Positions 1 through 5,579 of a stretch of DNA of 6,964 nt are shown here, in pieces. The translations under genes and the position numbers were made by a program. Source of the stretch: an uncultured Lachnospiraceae bacterium (GTDB lineage Bacteria; Bacillota_A; Clostridia; Lachnospirales; Lachnospiraceae). The first letter of the stretch is position 1; each line of letters opens with the position of its first letter. The notes under the pieces were generated by a model. It was not told the origin of the DNA and searched no databases. It was given only the letters and a program-made list of their open reading frames with translations. Location of the stretch: NCBI GenBank assembly GCA_900555005.1, contig USJM01000094.1:1-6964 (forward strand), read 5' to 3'.

Positions 1-675
1 AGCAGCGATCCGAACGTGCAGGCACTCTATGATGCCTATATCGCCGCACAGAACGCAGCGATGAACTGTACAAGCGAACAGGATGCCAAGGACAAGGCGG
101 CAGCGGCTGTTCAGGCGTATAACGCATATGTAGCGGCCGCGAATGGCACTTCTTCCGCATCCCAGGGGCAGACAGATGCCCAGACGACTCAGCAGGAAAC
201 CTCCGCGCCGGCTCAGACGGAAGCTCCTCAGACAGAAACGCCTCAGACGGAGGCTCCTCAGACAGAGGCGCCCCAGACAGAAGCCCCTCAGACAGGGTCT
301 TCCCAGAGTACGGGATCTTTTTCCGGAAAGACAGGATCCTACGCAGACTACAGTGATTTGGATCTGCTGGCGGCGATCATCTGGTGCGAAGCCGGAAACC
401 AGCCGTATGACGGCATGGTTGCGGTCGGCGAGGTTGTCATGAACCGCGTCGCCAGCTCCAGCTTCCCGAACACGATCGCAGAAGTGCTCGAGCAGCCGGG
501 ACAGTTCACCCCGTATTCATCCGGGACCCTGCAGAGCGCACTTGCTTCCGGTGTCAATTCTACCTGCTACCAGGCGGCGCAGGATGCACTGAACGGAGCA
601 CAGCCTGTTCCGGGTGCGCTGTATTTCAACACCCACAGCGGCACTACAAAGCTGGGTGCGCATTATTTCTCATAA
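1..675 (+). CDS. Cell wall hydrolase, SleB/Hydrolase_2 family (5' end outside window)
   Basis: The reading frame is open from base 1, so the N-terminus, including any signal peptide, lies upstream. The visible part starts with an alanine-rich, probably helical stretch (window residues 1-50). A Gln/Thr/Pro linker with QTEAP repeats follows (about 55-100). The C-terminal domain (about 117-224) matches the SleB-type Hydrolase_2 fold: LLAAIIWCEAGNQ, then GMVAVGEVVMNRV, QFTPYSSG and a final ALYFNTHSG segment. In this family the Glu of the WCEA motif (window residue 130) is the likely catalytic acid of a peptidoglycan lytic enzyme. Known SleB proteins open the spore cortex, but many Clostridia have vegetative paralogues with low-complexity linkers. 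A surface or secreted peptidoglycan hydrolase is therefore the safer call. The gene ends with TAA, followed by hairpins, and converges on the DUF4364 gene. Confidence 0.88.
   Translation, partial: SSDPNVQALYDAYIAAQNAAMNCTSEQDAKDKAAAAVQAYNAYVAAANGTSSASQGQTDAQTTQQETSAPAQTEAPQTETPQTEAPQTEAPQTEAPQTGSSQSTGSFSGKTGSYADYSDLDLLAAIIWCEAGNQPYDGMVAVGEVVMNRVASSSFPNTIAEVLEQPGQFTPYSSGTLQSALASGVNSTCYQAAQDALNGAQPVPGALYFNTHSGTTKLGAHYFS
214..288 (+). repeat. Five tandem 15-bp units encoding QTEAP
   Basis: Five in-frame 15-base units (starts at 214, 229, 244, 259 and 274) encode QTEAP, QTETP, QTEAP, QTEAP and QTEAP; a sixth unit begins as QTG. Synonymous third-position changes separate the copies, for example acg/aca and gaa/gag. 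The array is therefore not a recent perfect expansion, and selection appears to hold the peptide. It forms a flexible Pro/Thr linker between the N-terminal helical part and the catalytic domain, as often seen in wall-associated proteins. Confidence 0.9.
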
Positions 676-683
676 GGTAATCC

Positions 684-707
684 CCCGGGCCGCGCAAGCG
701 GTCTGGG
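684..707 (+). other. Small hairpin with GCAA tetraloop after the hydrolase gene
   Basis: Bases 684-693 pair with 698-707 (10 bp including two G-T wobbles) around a GCAA loop of the GNRA type. It sits 9 bases after the hydrolase stop codon. No T-run follows, so it is more likely an mRNA 3'-end stabiliser or an accessory to the stronger hairpin at 729 than a terminator on its own. Confidence 0.4.
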
Positions 708-728
708 ATGTTACAAAATCAACTATAT

Positions 729-773
729 GGAAAGCGGCATCACCTCCCCGGTGGTGCCGCTTTCCGTTTCTGT
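729..773 (+). terminator. Strong hairpin terminator candidate between convergent genes, probably bidirectional
   Basis: Bases 729-744 pair with 750-765 over 16 bp with one G-T wobble, around a 5-base loop (tcccc). On the plus strand gtttctgt follows. On the minus strand the stem is followed by an AT-rich stretch with a short T-run. The hairpin lies between the stop of the cell wall hydrolase (675) and the stop of the convergent DUF4364 gene (782), where a shared terminator is expected. The T-tracts are weak on both strands, so efficiency is uncertain. Confidence 0.7.
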
Positions 774-781
774 ATACCGTT

Positions 782-1318
782 TCAGGAGTCCTCGTCGGTG
801 AAGTCGGACAGAGTCCGGAAAAGGTAGGAATAGATCTCCGGACTCTTTTCCTTCCACTGTTTTGTGATCATCTTTGCCTGCTGCTCGGTCGGGACGGTGA
901 GCGTCAGCTCCATCAGGGGCTCCGAGCGTTCGAGAACCGCACATGCGGCAGCGTAGTCGCCCGAGGTTGTCCGGTAGTACTGCGCACGGGTGCTGACGGC
1001 TTCGCGGAAACTCAGCCTGTTTTTCTTCAGGTAGGCATCGATATCGGAGCGGATATCCGGTCCGAGGTCATTCTTCAGCGCGTCAAGACTTGCCCGGCCG
1101 GCATCTGTCAGGGAGTAGTAGAAGCAGTCCGGGCAGGCTTCCTCGTGGATCAGCCCGGCGTCCACCAGATCGCTGATGGTGTACTGGGCATTGAAATAGT
1201 TCGTATAGCCGAGATCCGTGAAGATCCCGGCGATCTGTTTATTGGTCATTGCAAAATCTACACGGCTCAGCGTGTAGAGTGTCATGAGCTTATAAAGAAC
1301 TTGAAGCTGGTCAGCCAT
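782..1318 (-). CDS. DUF4364 family protein
   Basis: The protein has about 178 residues and no signal peptide or membrane segment, so it is probably cytoplasmic. It matches the DUF4364 family of Clostridia by its N-terminal pattern: LQVLYKLMTLYTLSRVDFAMTNKQIA, then GYTNYFNAQYTISDLVDAGLI and YSLTDAGRASLDAL. Helix, helix, then a short strand ending in LTDAG suggests a winged-helix-like N-terminal half, which would fit a DNA- or protein-binding regulator, but the family function is not known to me. The C-terminal half has a LELTLTVP-like strand (LMELTLTVPTEQQAKMI) and an acidic tail. There are two adjacent ATGs. GGAGAG directly abuts the first (1321), while GGAG is 5 bases before the second (1318), so 1318 is preferred. 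The gene is transcribed away from the deacetylase-pyr cluster and converges on the hydrolase gene. Confidence 0.87.
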   Translation of the reverse strand: MADQLQVLYKLMTLYTLSRVDFAMTNKQIAGIFTDLGYTNYFNAQYTISDLVDAGLIHEEACPDCFYYSLTDAGRASLDALKNDLGPDIRSDIDAYLKKNRLSFREAVSTRAQYYRTTSGDYAAACAVLERSEPLMELTLTVPTEQQAKMITKQWKEKSPEIYSYLFRTLSDFTDEDS

Positions 1319-1321
1319 CAT

Positions 1322-1327
1322 CTCTCC
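1322..1327 (-). promoter_or_regulatory. Shine-Dalgarno for DUF4364 gene that decides its start
   Basis: On the minus strand GGAGAG (1327 down to 1322) runs straight into ATGATG. There is no spacer to the first ATG, but a normal 5-base spacer from GGAG to the second, favouring the second ATG as the start. Confidence 0.6.
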
Positions 1328-1358
1328 ATTTCATTGGTTATAATCCGGAAACAAACCT

Positions 1359-1387
1359 ATCTTAGCATATGAAAGAACGGGAGACAA
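1359..1387 (-). promoter_or_regulatory. Sigma-A type promoter for DUF4364 gene
   Basis: Read on the minus strand: -35 TTGTCT (1387-1382), a 17-base spacer, then -10 TAAGAT (1364-1359). A TG dinucleotide one base upstream of the -10 gives an extended -10. A start near 1352 would leave a leader of about 33 bases before the ATG at 1318. The spacing and the extended -10 make this a good candidate. Confidence 0.6.
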
Positions 1388-1421
1388 ACGGCGCGTCTAC
1401 TCCTTTTACCGCTTTGCAAAG

Positions 1422-1427
1422 TATGAT
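1422..1427 (+). promoter_or_regulatory. Possible -10 element for the deacetylase-pyr operon
   Basis: TATGAT (1422-1427) lies in the AT-rich part of the divergent gap, about 90 bases before the preferred deacetylase start. No convincing -35 is seen at 17 bases (actcct). It would start transcription near 1434. No PyrR-binding loop or pyr attenuator was recognised in the leader. Confidence 0.3.
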
Positions 1428-1504
1428 AAACTCTCAATGACATGAAAGATGGATTTGCCGGAGGGGACGGAAATCCATGGGGAGCGTGTGTCATCAAGGT
1501 CATC

Positions 1505-1510
1505 AAGGGG
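1505..1510 (+). promoter_or_regulatory. Shine-Dalgarno supporting the GTG start at 1518
   Basis: AAGGGG is followed by a 7-base spacer (aaagaaa) and GTG at 1518. The in-frame ATG at 1449 has no purine-rich site at a suitable distance, so this site favours the shorter protein. Confidence 0.45.
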
Positions 1511-1517
1511 AAAGAAA

Positions 1518-2948
1518 GTGAAGAAGAAATATTCAACTCTGACAGAGAGAGCATACAGGAGGAGACGAAGCAATGTGCTCCTCAGGAGCATGATTGCCCT
1601 GCTGATTGTGATCCTGGCGCTTTTGGCCGGACTTCTTATCTATGAAACCAGAAAGATGAAGACCTATTCGAATCCATATGCGAAGGCGCTGGAGGAGAAA
1701 CAGGCTGCGTCGGCGAAGGAGGAGAGCAGCGCCGGCAGCGATTCGGATCTTGAGGGAGTGAAGGCGCAGGCGAACCTGCTTGCCACGCAGTATGATTATG
1801 ACGGTGCGATCAATCTGCTCAAGTCTCAGAAGGACTTCGGGAAGAACGACCAGCTCAAAGCACTTGTCAATTCCTATCAGCAGACGAAGGACAGCTGTCA
1901 GCCGTATCCGATTGACCAGATCACGCATGTGTTCTTCCACTCGCTGGTTGTCAATGATGCAAAGGCATTTGACTCGGATGCAACCGCAGCTGGGTACAAC
2001 CAGGTTATGACCACGATCTCCGAGTTCAACGGAATCATCCAGCAGATGTATGACAAGGGGTATGTGATGGTCAGCCTCCACGATATGTGCGAGGTGGCGG
2101 ACGACGGAACGGTCTCGAAAAAGGAAATTCTGCTGCCGCCGGGAAAGAAACCCTTTGTGCTGTCGCAGGATGACTGCAGCTACTACCATTATATGAAGGA
2201 TGACGGCTTTCCGCAGAAGCTGGTTGTGACGGAGGACGGGAAGGTCAAGAATTCCCTGATTCAGGATGACGGGACAGTGAGCATCGGAGATTACGATGTC
2301 GTGCCGCTGATTGATACATTTGTGGAGCAGCATCCGGATTTTTCATATCATGGGCGCAAGGGAATCCTGGCATTGACCGGATATGAGGGCGTGCTCGGGT
2401 ACCGGACAGATGAGGTTTACAAGACCCGGGATCCGGCCAGGGTGACAGAGTACCAGCAGAAGTTCTTTGACGAGAACCCGGATTTTGATTATGACAAGGA
2501 CTGCGCCGAAGCCAAGGCTGTCGCGGATGCGATGAAGGCGGAGGGCTGGGAATTCGCGTCCCACACCTGGGGGCATATCGCACCGCTGCAGTATTCGCTC
2601 GACGCGGTGAAGCAGGATACGGAGCGCTGGCTGAACAATGTCGCACCGATTGTCGGAGATACGGATGTGCTGATCTTCGCCTTCGGAGCGGATATCGGAG
2701 ACTGGCATCCGTACACCCATGACAACGCGTACTTTGACTATCTCAAGTCGAAGAAGTTCAGTATCTACTGCAACGTCGACGGTTCGGTCAAGAGCTGGGT
2801 GCAGTTCGGTCCGGACTATATGAGACAGGCAAGACGGAACCTGGACGGCTACCGCATGTATTACAATCCGGATCTGCTGTCCGATTTGTTTGATGTGAAG
2901 TCAGTCTGGGATTCCAACCGGCCGACACCGGTTCCGAAGATGGGATGA
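1518..2948 (+). CDS. Membrane-anchored polysaccharide deacetylase-like protein (divergent NodB fold)
   Basis: From the GTG at 1518 the product has 476 residues; an in-frame ATG at 1449 would add 23. It has a basic N-terminus (KKK, RRRR), one membrane helix (about 24-42, MIALLIVILALLAGLLIY) and no cleavage site. A charged Ala/Glu/Ser linker and a short TPR-like helical pair (about 78-115) follow, then a large extracytoplasmic domain. That domain resembles the NodB/CE4 deacetylase fold. SQDDCSYY (Asp218-Asp219) stands in for the TFDD motif, and SHTWGH (His349, His353) fits the H[S/T]xxH metal motif. The usual RxPY motif is not seen; FAFGADIGDW occupies the expected place. The gap of about 130 residues between motifs is much longer than in typical CE4 enzymes. 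The likely role is modification of cell-wall or surface glycan, but activity is uncertain. pyrC follows after 42 bases with no terminator, so the two are probably co-transcribed. Confidence 0.75.
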   Translation: MKKKYSTLTERAYRRRRSNVLLRSMIALLIVILALLAGLLIYETRKMKTYSNPYAKALEEKQAASAKEESSAGSDSDLEGVKAQANLLATQYDYDGAINLLKSQKDFGKNDQLKALVNSYQQTKDSCQPYPIDQITHVFFHSLVVNDAKAFDSDATAAGYNQVMTTISEFNGIIQQMYDKGYVMVSLHDMCEVADDGTVSKKEILLPPGKKPFVLSQDDCSYYHYMKDDGFPQKLVVTEDGKVKNSLIQDDGTVSIGDYDVVPLIDTFVEQHPDFSYHGRKGILALTGYEGVLGYRTDEVYKTRDPARVTEYQQKFFDENPDFDYDKDCAEAKAVADAMKAEGWEFASHTWGHIAPLQYSLDAVKQDTERWLNNVAPIVGDTDVLIFAFGADIGDWHPYTHDNAYFDYLKSKKFSIYCNVDGSVKSWVQFGPDYMRQARRNLDGYRMYYNPDLLSDLFDVKSVWDSNRPTPVPKMG

Positions 2949-2975
2949 GGACTGACAGGTGTGAATATGAATGAA

Positions 2976-2982
2976 AAGGGGG
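2976..2982 (+). promoter_or_regulatory. Shine-Dalgarno deciding the pyrC start
   Basis: AAGGGGG, then an 8-base spacer, then ATG at 2991. The frame is also open from GTG 2961 and ATG 2967, but those lack a comparable site. Dihydroorotases normally begin just before the LIRGGR-type strand, as the 2991 start does. Confidence 0.6.
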
Positions 2983-2990
2983 CGTCAAAT

Positions 2991-4367
2991 ATGCAGATAT
3001 TGATCCGCGGGGGACGGCTGCTGGACCCGCTTTCGGGAACCGACAAGGTCACAGATGTCCTGATTGAGGATGGGTGCGTGACGCAGATCGGGGACGGGCT
3101 GACATTCCCTGCTCCGAAAAAGAAGAAGATCGTCAAGGAGGCCTCCGTCTCGGGCGGAACGGTTGATGAGGCTTCGACCGATATGGCTGTCACGATTGAC
3201 GCCTCCGGGTGCTGGGTGATGCCGGGATTTGTCGATCTCCATGTTCATCTGCGTGATCCGGGGCAGACATACAAGGAGGATATCGGGACAGGTTCACAGG
3301 CGGCAGCCTGCGGCGGATTCACGACGATCTGCGCGATGCCCAACACGAAACCGGTCATCGACAATCCGGACAAGCTGAATTATGTGCGGTTCAAGAGCGC
3401 GGTGGTCTCCCCGATTCATGTGATGCAGATTGGCTCGATCACAAAGGGCGAGAAGGGGGAAGAACTCTCCGACATTGCCGGACTTGCAGATGCCGGCGCA
3501 CCGGCCATATCCGAGGACGGCCGGTCTGTTGAGAATGCAGCGCTGATGAAACGGGCGATGCGGGAGGCAGTGAAGGCCGGAATTCCGGTGTTTGATCACT
3601 GTGAGGACAAGAAGCTGGCTGGAAAAGGCGTCGTAAACGAGGATGAGAATGCGGTCCGCCTGGGTCTTCCGGGGATTCCGGACAGTGCCGAGGACGTGAT
3701 CGCGGCGAGGGACATCCTGCTGGCGCGGGAGACCGGCGCGCATCTCCATCTCTGCCATGTCTCAACGCGGGAGTCGGTGGAGATGATCCGTTTTGCCAAA
3801 TCGAAGGGTGTCCATGTGACCGCGGAGGTCACGCCGCATCATTTCACGCTCTGTTCAGACGATATTCCGGCGGACGACCCGATGTTCAAGATGAATCCGC
3901 CGGTCCGGACGGCCGCGGACAGGGAGGCGCTGATCGAGGGCCTTCGCGACGGAACAATCGACTGTATTGCGACGGATCATGCACCTCATGCGGTCAGCGA
4001 GAAATTCGGCTCGATGCTGACATCCGCATTCGGTATTGTCGGACTGGAGACAGCGCTTCCGCTGGCGGTCACGAGGCTTGTCGAGCCGGGAATCCTGAGC
4101 CCGCTTGATCTTGCCCGGGTGATGAGTACCGCGCCGGCGCAGGTCGCAGACCTGACCCGCCAGTACGGGGACGGAAAGATTGAAGTTGGAAATCCGGCGG
4201 ATATTACGGTCGTCCGGCCGGATGAGGAGTGGACGATTGATAAAAAGAAGTTTCTGTCGAAGGGCAGGAACACCCCGTTCGAGGGCTGGAAGGTGCGCGG
4301 ACGGGTGAAGGTGACAATTTGTGACGGCGAGATTGTGTACACAGACAAAAGGAGACAAACATCATGA
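2991..4367 (+). CDS. pyrC: Dihydroorotase, class I
   Basis: This enzyme cyclises N-carbamoyl-L-aspartate to dihydroorotate, the third step of de novo UMP synthesis; it is cytoplasmic and metal dependent. From ATG 2991 it has 458 residues, against about 425-430 usual for bacterial class I enzymes. The metal and substrate residues are all visible: His84, His86 and Arg88 in DLHVHLRDPG, Asp176 in SEDGRS, His203 in FDHCED, His256 in LCHVST, and Asp329 in ATDHAPH. From memory, these sit at a constant offset of about +25 from the Bacillus anthracis enzyme, so the extra length lies entirely before His84. It falls at about residues 39-65 and is hydrophilic, including PKKKKIVK. The catalytic barrel thus looks intact. 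The C-terminal strand region (NPADITVV, RVKVTICDGEIVY) is normal. The stop overlaps the pyrF start as ATGA, indicating translational coupling. Confidence 0.96.
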   Translation: MQILIRGGRLLDPLSGTDKVTDVLIEDGCVTQIGDGLTFPAPKKKKIVKEASVSGGTVDEASTDMAVTIDASGCWVMPGFVDLHVHLRDPGQTYKEDIGTGSQAAACGGFTTICAMPNTKPVIDNPDKLNYVRFKSAVVSPIHVMQIGSITKGEKGEELSDIAGLADAGAPAISEDGRSVENAALMKRAMREAVKAGIPVFDHCEDKKLAGKGVVNEDENAVRLGLPGIPDSAEDVIAARDILLARETGAHLHLCHVSTRESVEMIRFAKSKGVHVTAEVTPHHFTLCSDDIPADDPMFKMNPPVRTAADREALIEGLRDGTIDCIATDHAPHAVSEKFGSMLTSAFGIVGLETALPLAVTRLVEPGILSPLDLARVMSTAPAQVADLTRQYGDGKIEVGNPADITVVRPDEEWTIDKKKFLSKGRNTPFEGWKVRGRVKVTICDGEIVYTDKRRQTS

Positions 4368-5329
4368 TCGATCAGCTGGTTGCGGGAATCAAAAAGACGG
4401 AGGCACCGATTGTTGTCGGGCTGGATCCGCAGATGAAGTTTATTCCGGACGAGGTCAAGAACCCTGTCTTCGATGAGATGGGCGAGACGCTGGAGGCTGC
4501 GGGCGAGATCCTGTTCCGTTTCAACAAGGCGATTGTCGATGCGGTCTGTGACCTGGTTCCGGCGGTGAAGCCGCAGATTGCCATGTACGAGCGCTTCGGA
4601 ATCCCGGGGCTGGAGGCCTATCAGCGGACCATTGATTACTGCAAGTCCAGGGGACTGGTTGTGATCGGGGACGTGAAGAGAGGCGATATCGGATCGACCT
4701 CAGAGGCGTACGCTGACGCGCACCTTGGAAGAGTCATGGTCGGGGAGCGCGAGTACAAGCTGTTTGACGCGGACTTTGCGACGGTGAATCCGTACCTCGG
4801 CTCGGACGGCGTGGTCCCTTTCCTGAAGGTCTGCGATGCGCAGGACAAGGGCATCTTCGTGCTGGTCAAGACCTCGAACCCTTCCAGCGGAGAGTTCCAG
4901 GACAGGCCGGTGCTGGTCAGGGCGGAGGAGTTTGATGAGGATGGAGACGGCAGCATCGACACAGCCTTCTTTACAGGAAAGAAAAGCAAGGGCGATCTTT
5001 CGCTGAGAGCATTGTGCACGCAGCCGGGAAGGACGGGCTTCGCAACTATGTGCTTCGCCCGATGTATGAGATTGTGGCGGAGGAAGTCGCCCGTGGGCGC
5101 GGGAACCGCGTCTGATGGGAAAGAGCGGTTACTCAGAGGTGGGTGCAGTTGTCGGCGCGACCTACCCGGAGATGGGAAAGGTGCTCCGGAAGATCATGCC
5201 GCACTCCTTCATCCTGGTTCCCGGATATGGCGCCCAGGGTGGAAAAGGAAAGGACCTCACGCATTTCTTCAACAAAGACGGACTCGGCGCGATCGTGAAC
5301 TCGAGCAGGGGCATCATCGCAGCCTATAA
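4364..5329 (+). CDS. pyrF: PyrF N-terminal open fragment as it would be translated
   Basis: Translation of the sequence as given would yield 321 residues. The first 205 or so are genuine PyrF sequence with substrate-binding Asp21 and the catalytic Lys105/Asp108 pair. After roughly base 4980-5000 the product becomes an Arg/Gly/Cys-rich out-of-frame tail ending at TGA 5327-5329. It lacks the phosphate-binding loop and Arg, so it should be inactive alone. Confidence 0.6.
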   Translation: MIDQLVAGIKKTEAPIVVGLDPQMKFIPDEVKNPVFDEMGETLEAAGEILFRFNKAIVDAVCDLVPAVKPQIAMYERFGIPGLEAYQRTIDYCKSRGLVVIGDVKRGDIGSTSEAYADAHLGRVMVGEREYKLFDADFATVNPYLGSDGVVPFLKVCDAQDKGIFVLVKTSNPSSGEFQDRPVLVRAEEFDEDGDGSIDTAFFTGKKSKGDLSLRALCTQPGRTGFATMCFARCMRLWRRKSPVGAGTASDGKERLLRGGCSCRRDLPGDGKGAPEDHAALLHPGSRIWRPGWKRKGPHAFLQQRRTRRDRELEQGHHRSL

Positions 5330-5432
5330 ACAGGAGCCATACTGCGACAAATACATGCCGGAGAATTTCGCGGATGCAAGCCGCGCCGCGGTCAAGGCGA
5401 TGCGGAAGGACATCCGGGAAGCCATCGGCTGA
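5115..5432 (+). CDS. pyrF: PyrF C-terminal open fragment
   Basis: This is a 105-residue frame starting at an internal ATG (MGKSGYSEVGAVVG). It carries the phosphate-binding half of the barrel: VPGYGAQGGKGKD and IVNSSRGIIAAY. There is no Shine-Dalgarno before the ATG and the same frame encodes PyrF-like residues just upstream (LMGK), so this is the displaced tail of pyrF, not a separate gene. Confidence 0.6.
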   Translation: MGKSGYSEVGAVVGATYPEMGKVLRKIMPHSFILVPGYGAQGGKGKDLTHFFNKDGLGAIVNSSRGIIAAYKQEPYCDKYMPENFADASRAAVKAMRKDIREAIG

Positions 5433-5474
5433 CTGAACCGGGGACTGCCGCCCGGCCAGATCAAAGATGCCGGC

Positions 5475-5539
5475 GCAAAATAGGACAGAGTATTCCGGGA
5501 AATCAGGAAAAACAGGGTGATCGTTCCGGGGATTCCGGG
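5475..5539 (+). repeat. Spacer repeat copy A, before pyrK
   Basis: Three blocks recur in the same order before pyrD (6449-6516). The first is gcaaaata-ggacag against gcagaagccggacag. The second is tccgggaaatcaggaa against tcctgggagtcaggaa (13 of 16 identical). The third starts with gatcgt and ends in ttccggg or tccggg. Gaps of 5 and 8 bases separate the blocks. The rest of the 147-base pyrF-pyrK spacer is purine-rich, with no terminator or promoter that I can support. Confidence 0.4.
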
Positions 5540-5568
5540 CGAACACAGGAAACGTGTTGTGAAAGAAC

Positions 5569-5573
5569 AGGAG
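5569..5573 (+). promoter_or_regulatory. Shine-Dalgarno deciding the pyrK start
   Basis: AGGAG is followed by a 6-base spacer and ATG at 5580. The frame is open back to GTG 5517, but the residues between (IVPGIPGEHRKR and on) do not look like PyrK and there is no comparable site before 5517. Confidence 0.7.
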
Positions 5574-5579
5574 ACGGGT

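Larger units (their letters stand above)
4364..5432 (+). pseudogene. pyrF: Orotidine 5'-phosphate decarboxylase, broken by two frame changes
   Basis: The product would decarboxylate OMP to UMP, the last de novo pyrimidine step (type 2 PyrF family). The 5' part reads in the frame of 4364 and has VGLDPQ (Asp21) and the catalytic DVKRGDIGS (Asp103, Lys105, Asp108). It continues through VNPYLGSDG and VKTSNPSSGEFQD. The 3' part, in another frame, has the MGKSGYSEVGAVVGATYPE segment, the phosphate loop VPGYGAQGG and the phosphate-binding Arg of NSSRG. A middle piece (about 5002-5090) makes sense only in the third frame: SIVHAAGKDGLRNYV, then PMYEIVAEEVA. Two single-base losses explain all three, one between about 4936 and 5009 and one between 5070 and 5114. 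Adding two bases gives 357 codons, about 50 residues longer than usual because of an insertion after GEFQD. A GGAG site lies 9 bases before the ATG. Sequencing error is as likely as a true mutation. Confidence 0.85.

Noticed and set aside
214..288. CRISPR-like array
   Set aside because: The units are contiguous 15-base coding repeats without spacers and lie inside a gene.
143..442. Arg/Pro-rich 99-codon frame in the QTEAP region
   Set aside because: It is the out-of-frame reading of the repeat array and the start of the hydrolase domain; the in-frame product is clear.
614..1372. 252-codon plus-strand open frame across the hydrolase end and the DUF4364 region
   Set aside because: It overlaps the hydrolase 3' end, passes through the terminator hairpin and lies antisense to a recognisable DUF4364 gene; its residues resemble no family I know.
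1533..2333. 266-codon minus-strand open frame inside the deacetylase gene
   Set aside because: It is an antisense shadow of a well-supported gene, rich in His/Arg/Leu as expected from reversed GC-rich codons, and lacks a ribosome binding site.
4970..5010. Programmed -1 ribosomal frameshifting in pyrF
   Set aside because: The A-rich stretch near 4976-4985 does not match the X XXY YYZ rule in the right frame, no strong downstream stem was seen, and a second shift would still be needed near 5090.
5433..5579. Terminator or separate promoter between pyrF and pyrK
   Set aside because: No stem with a T-run and no -35/-10 pair with acceptable spacing was found; the spacer is purine-rich.
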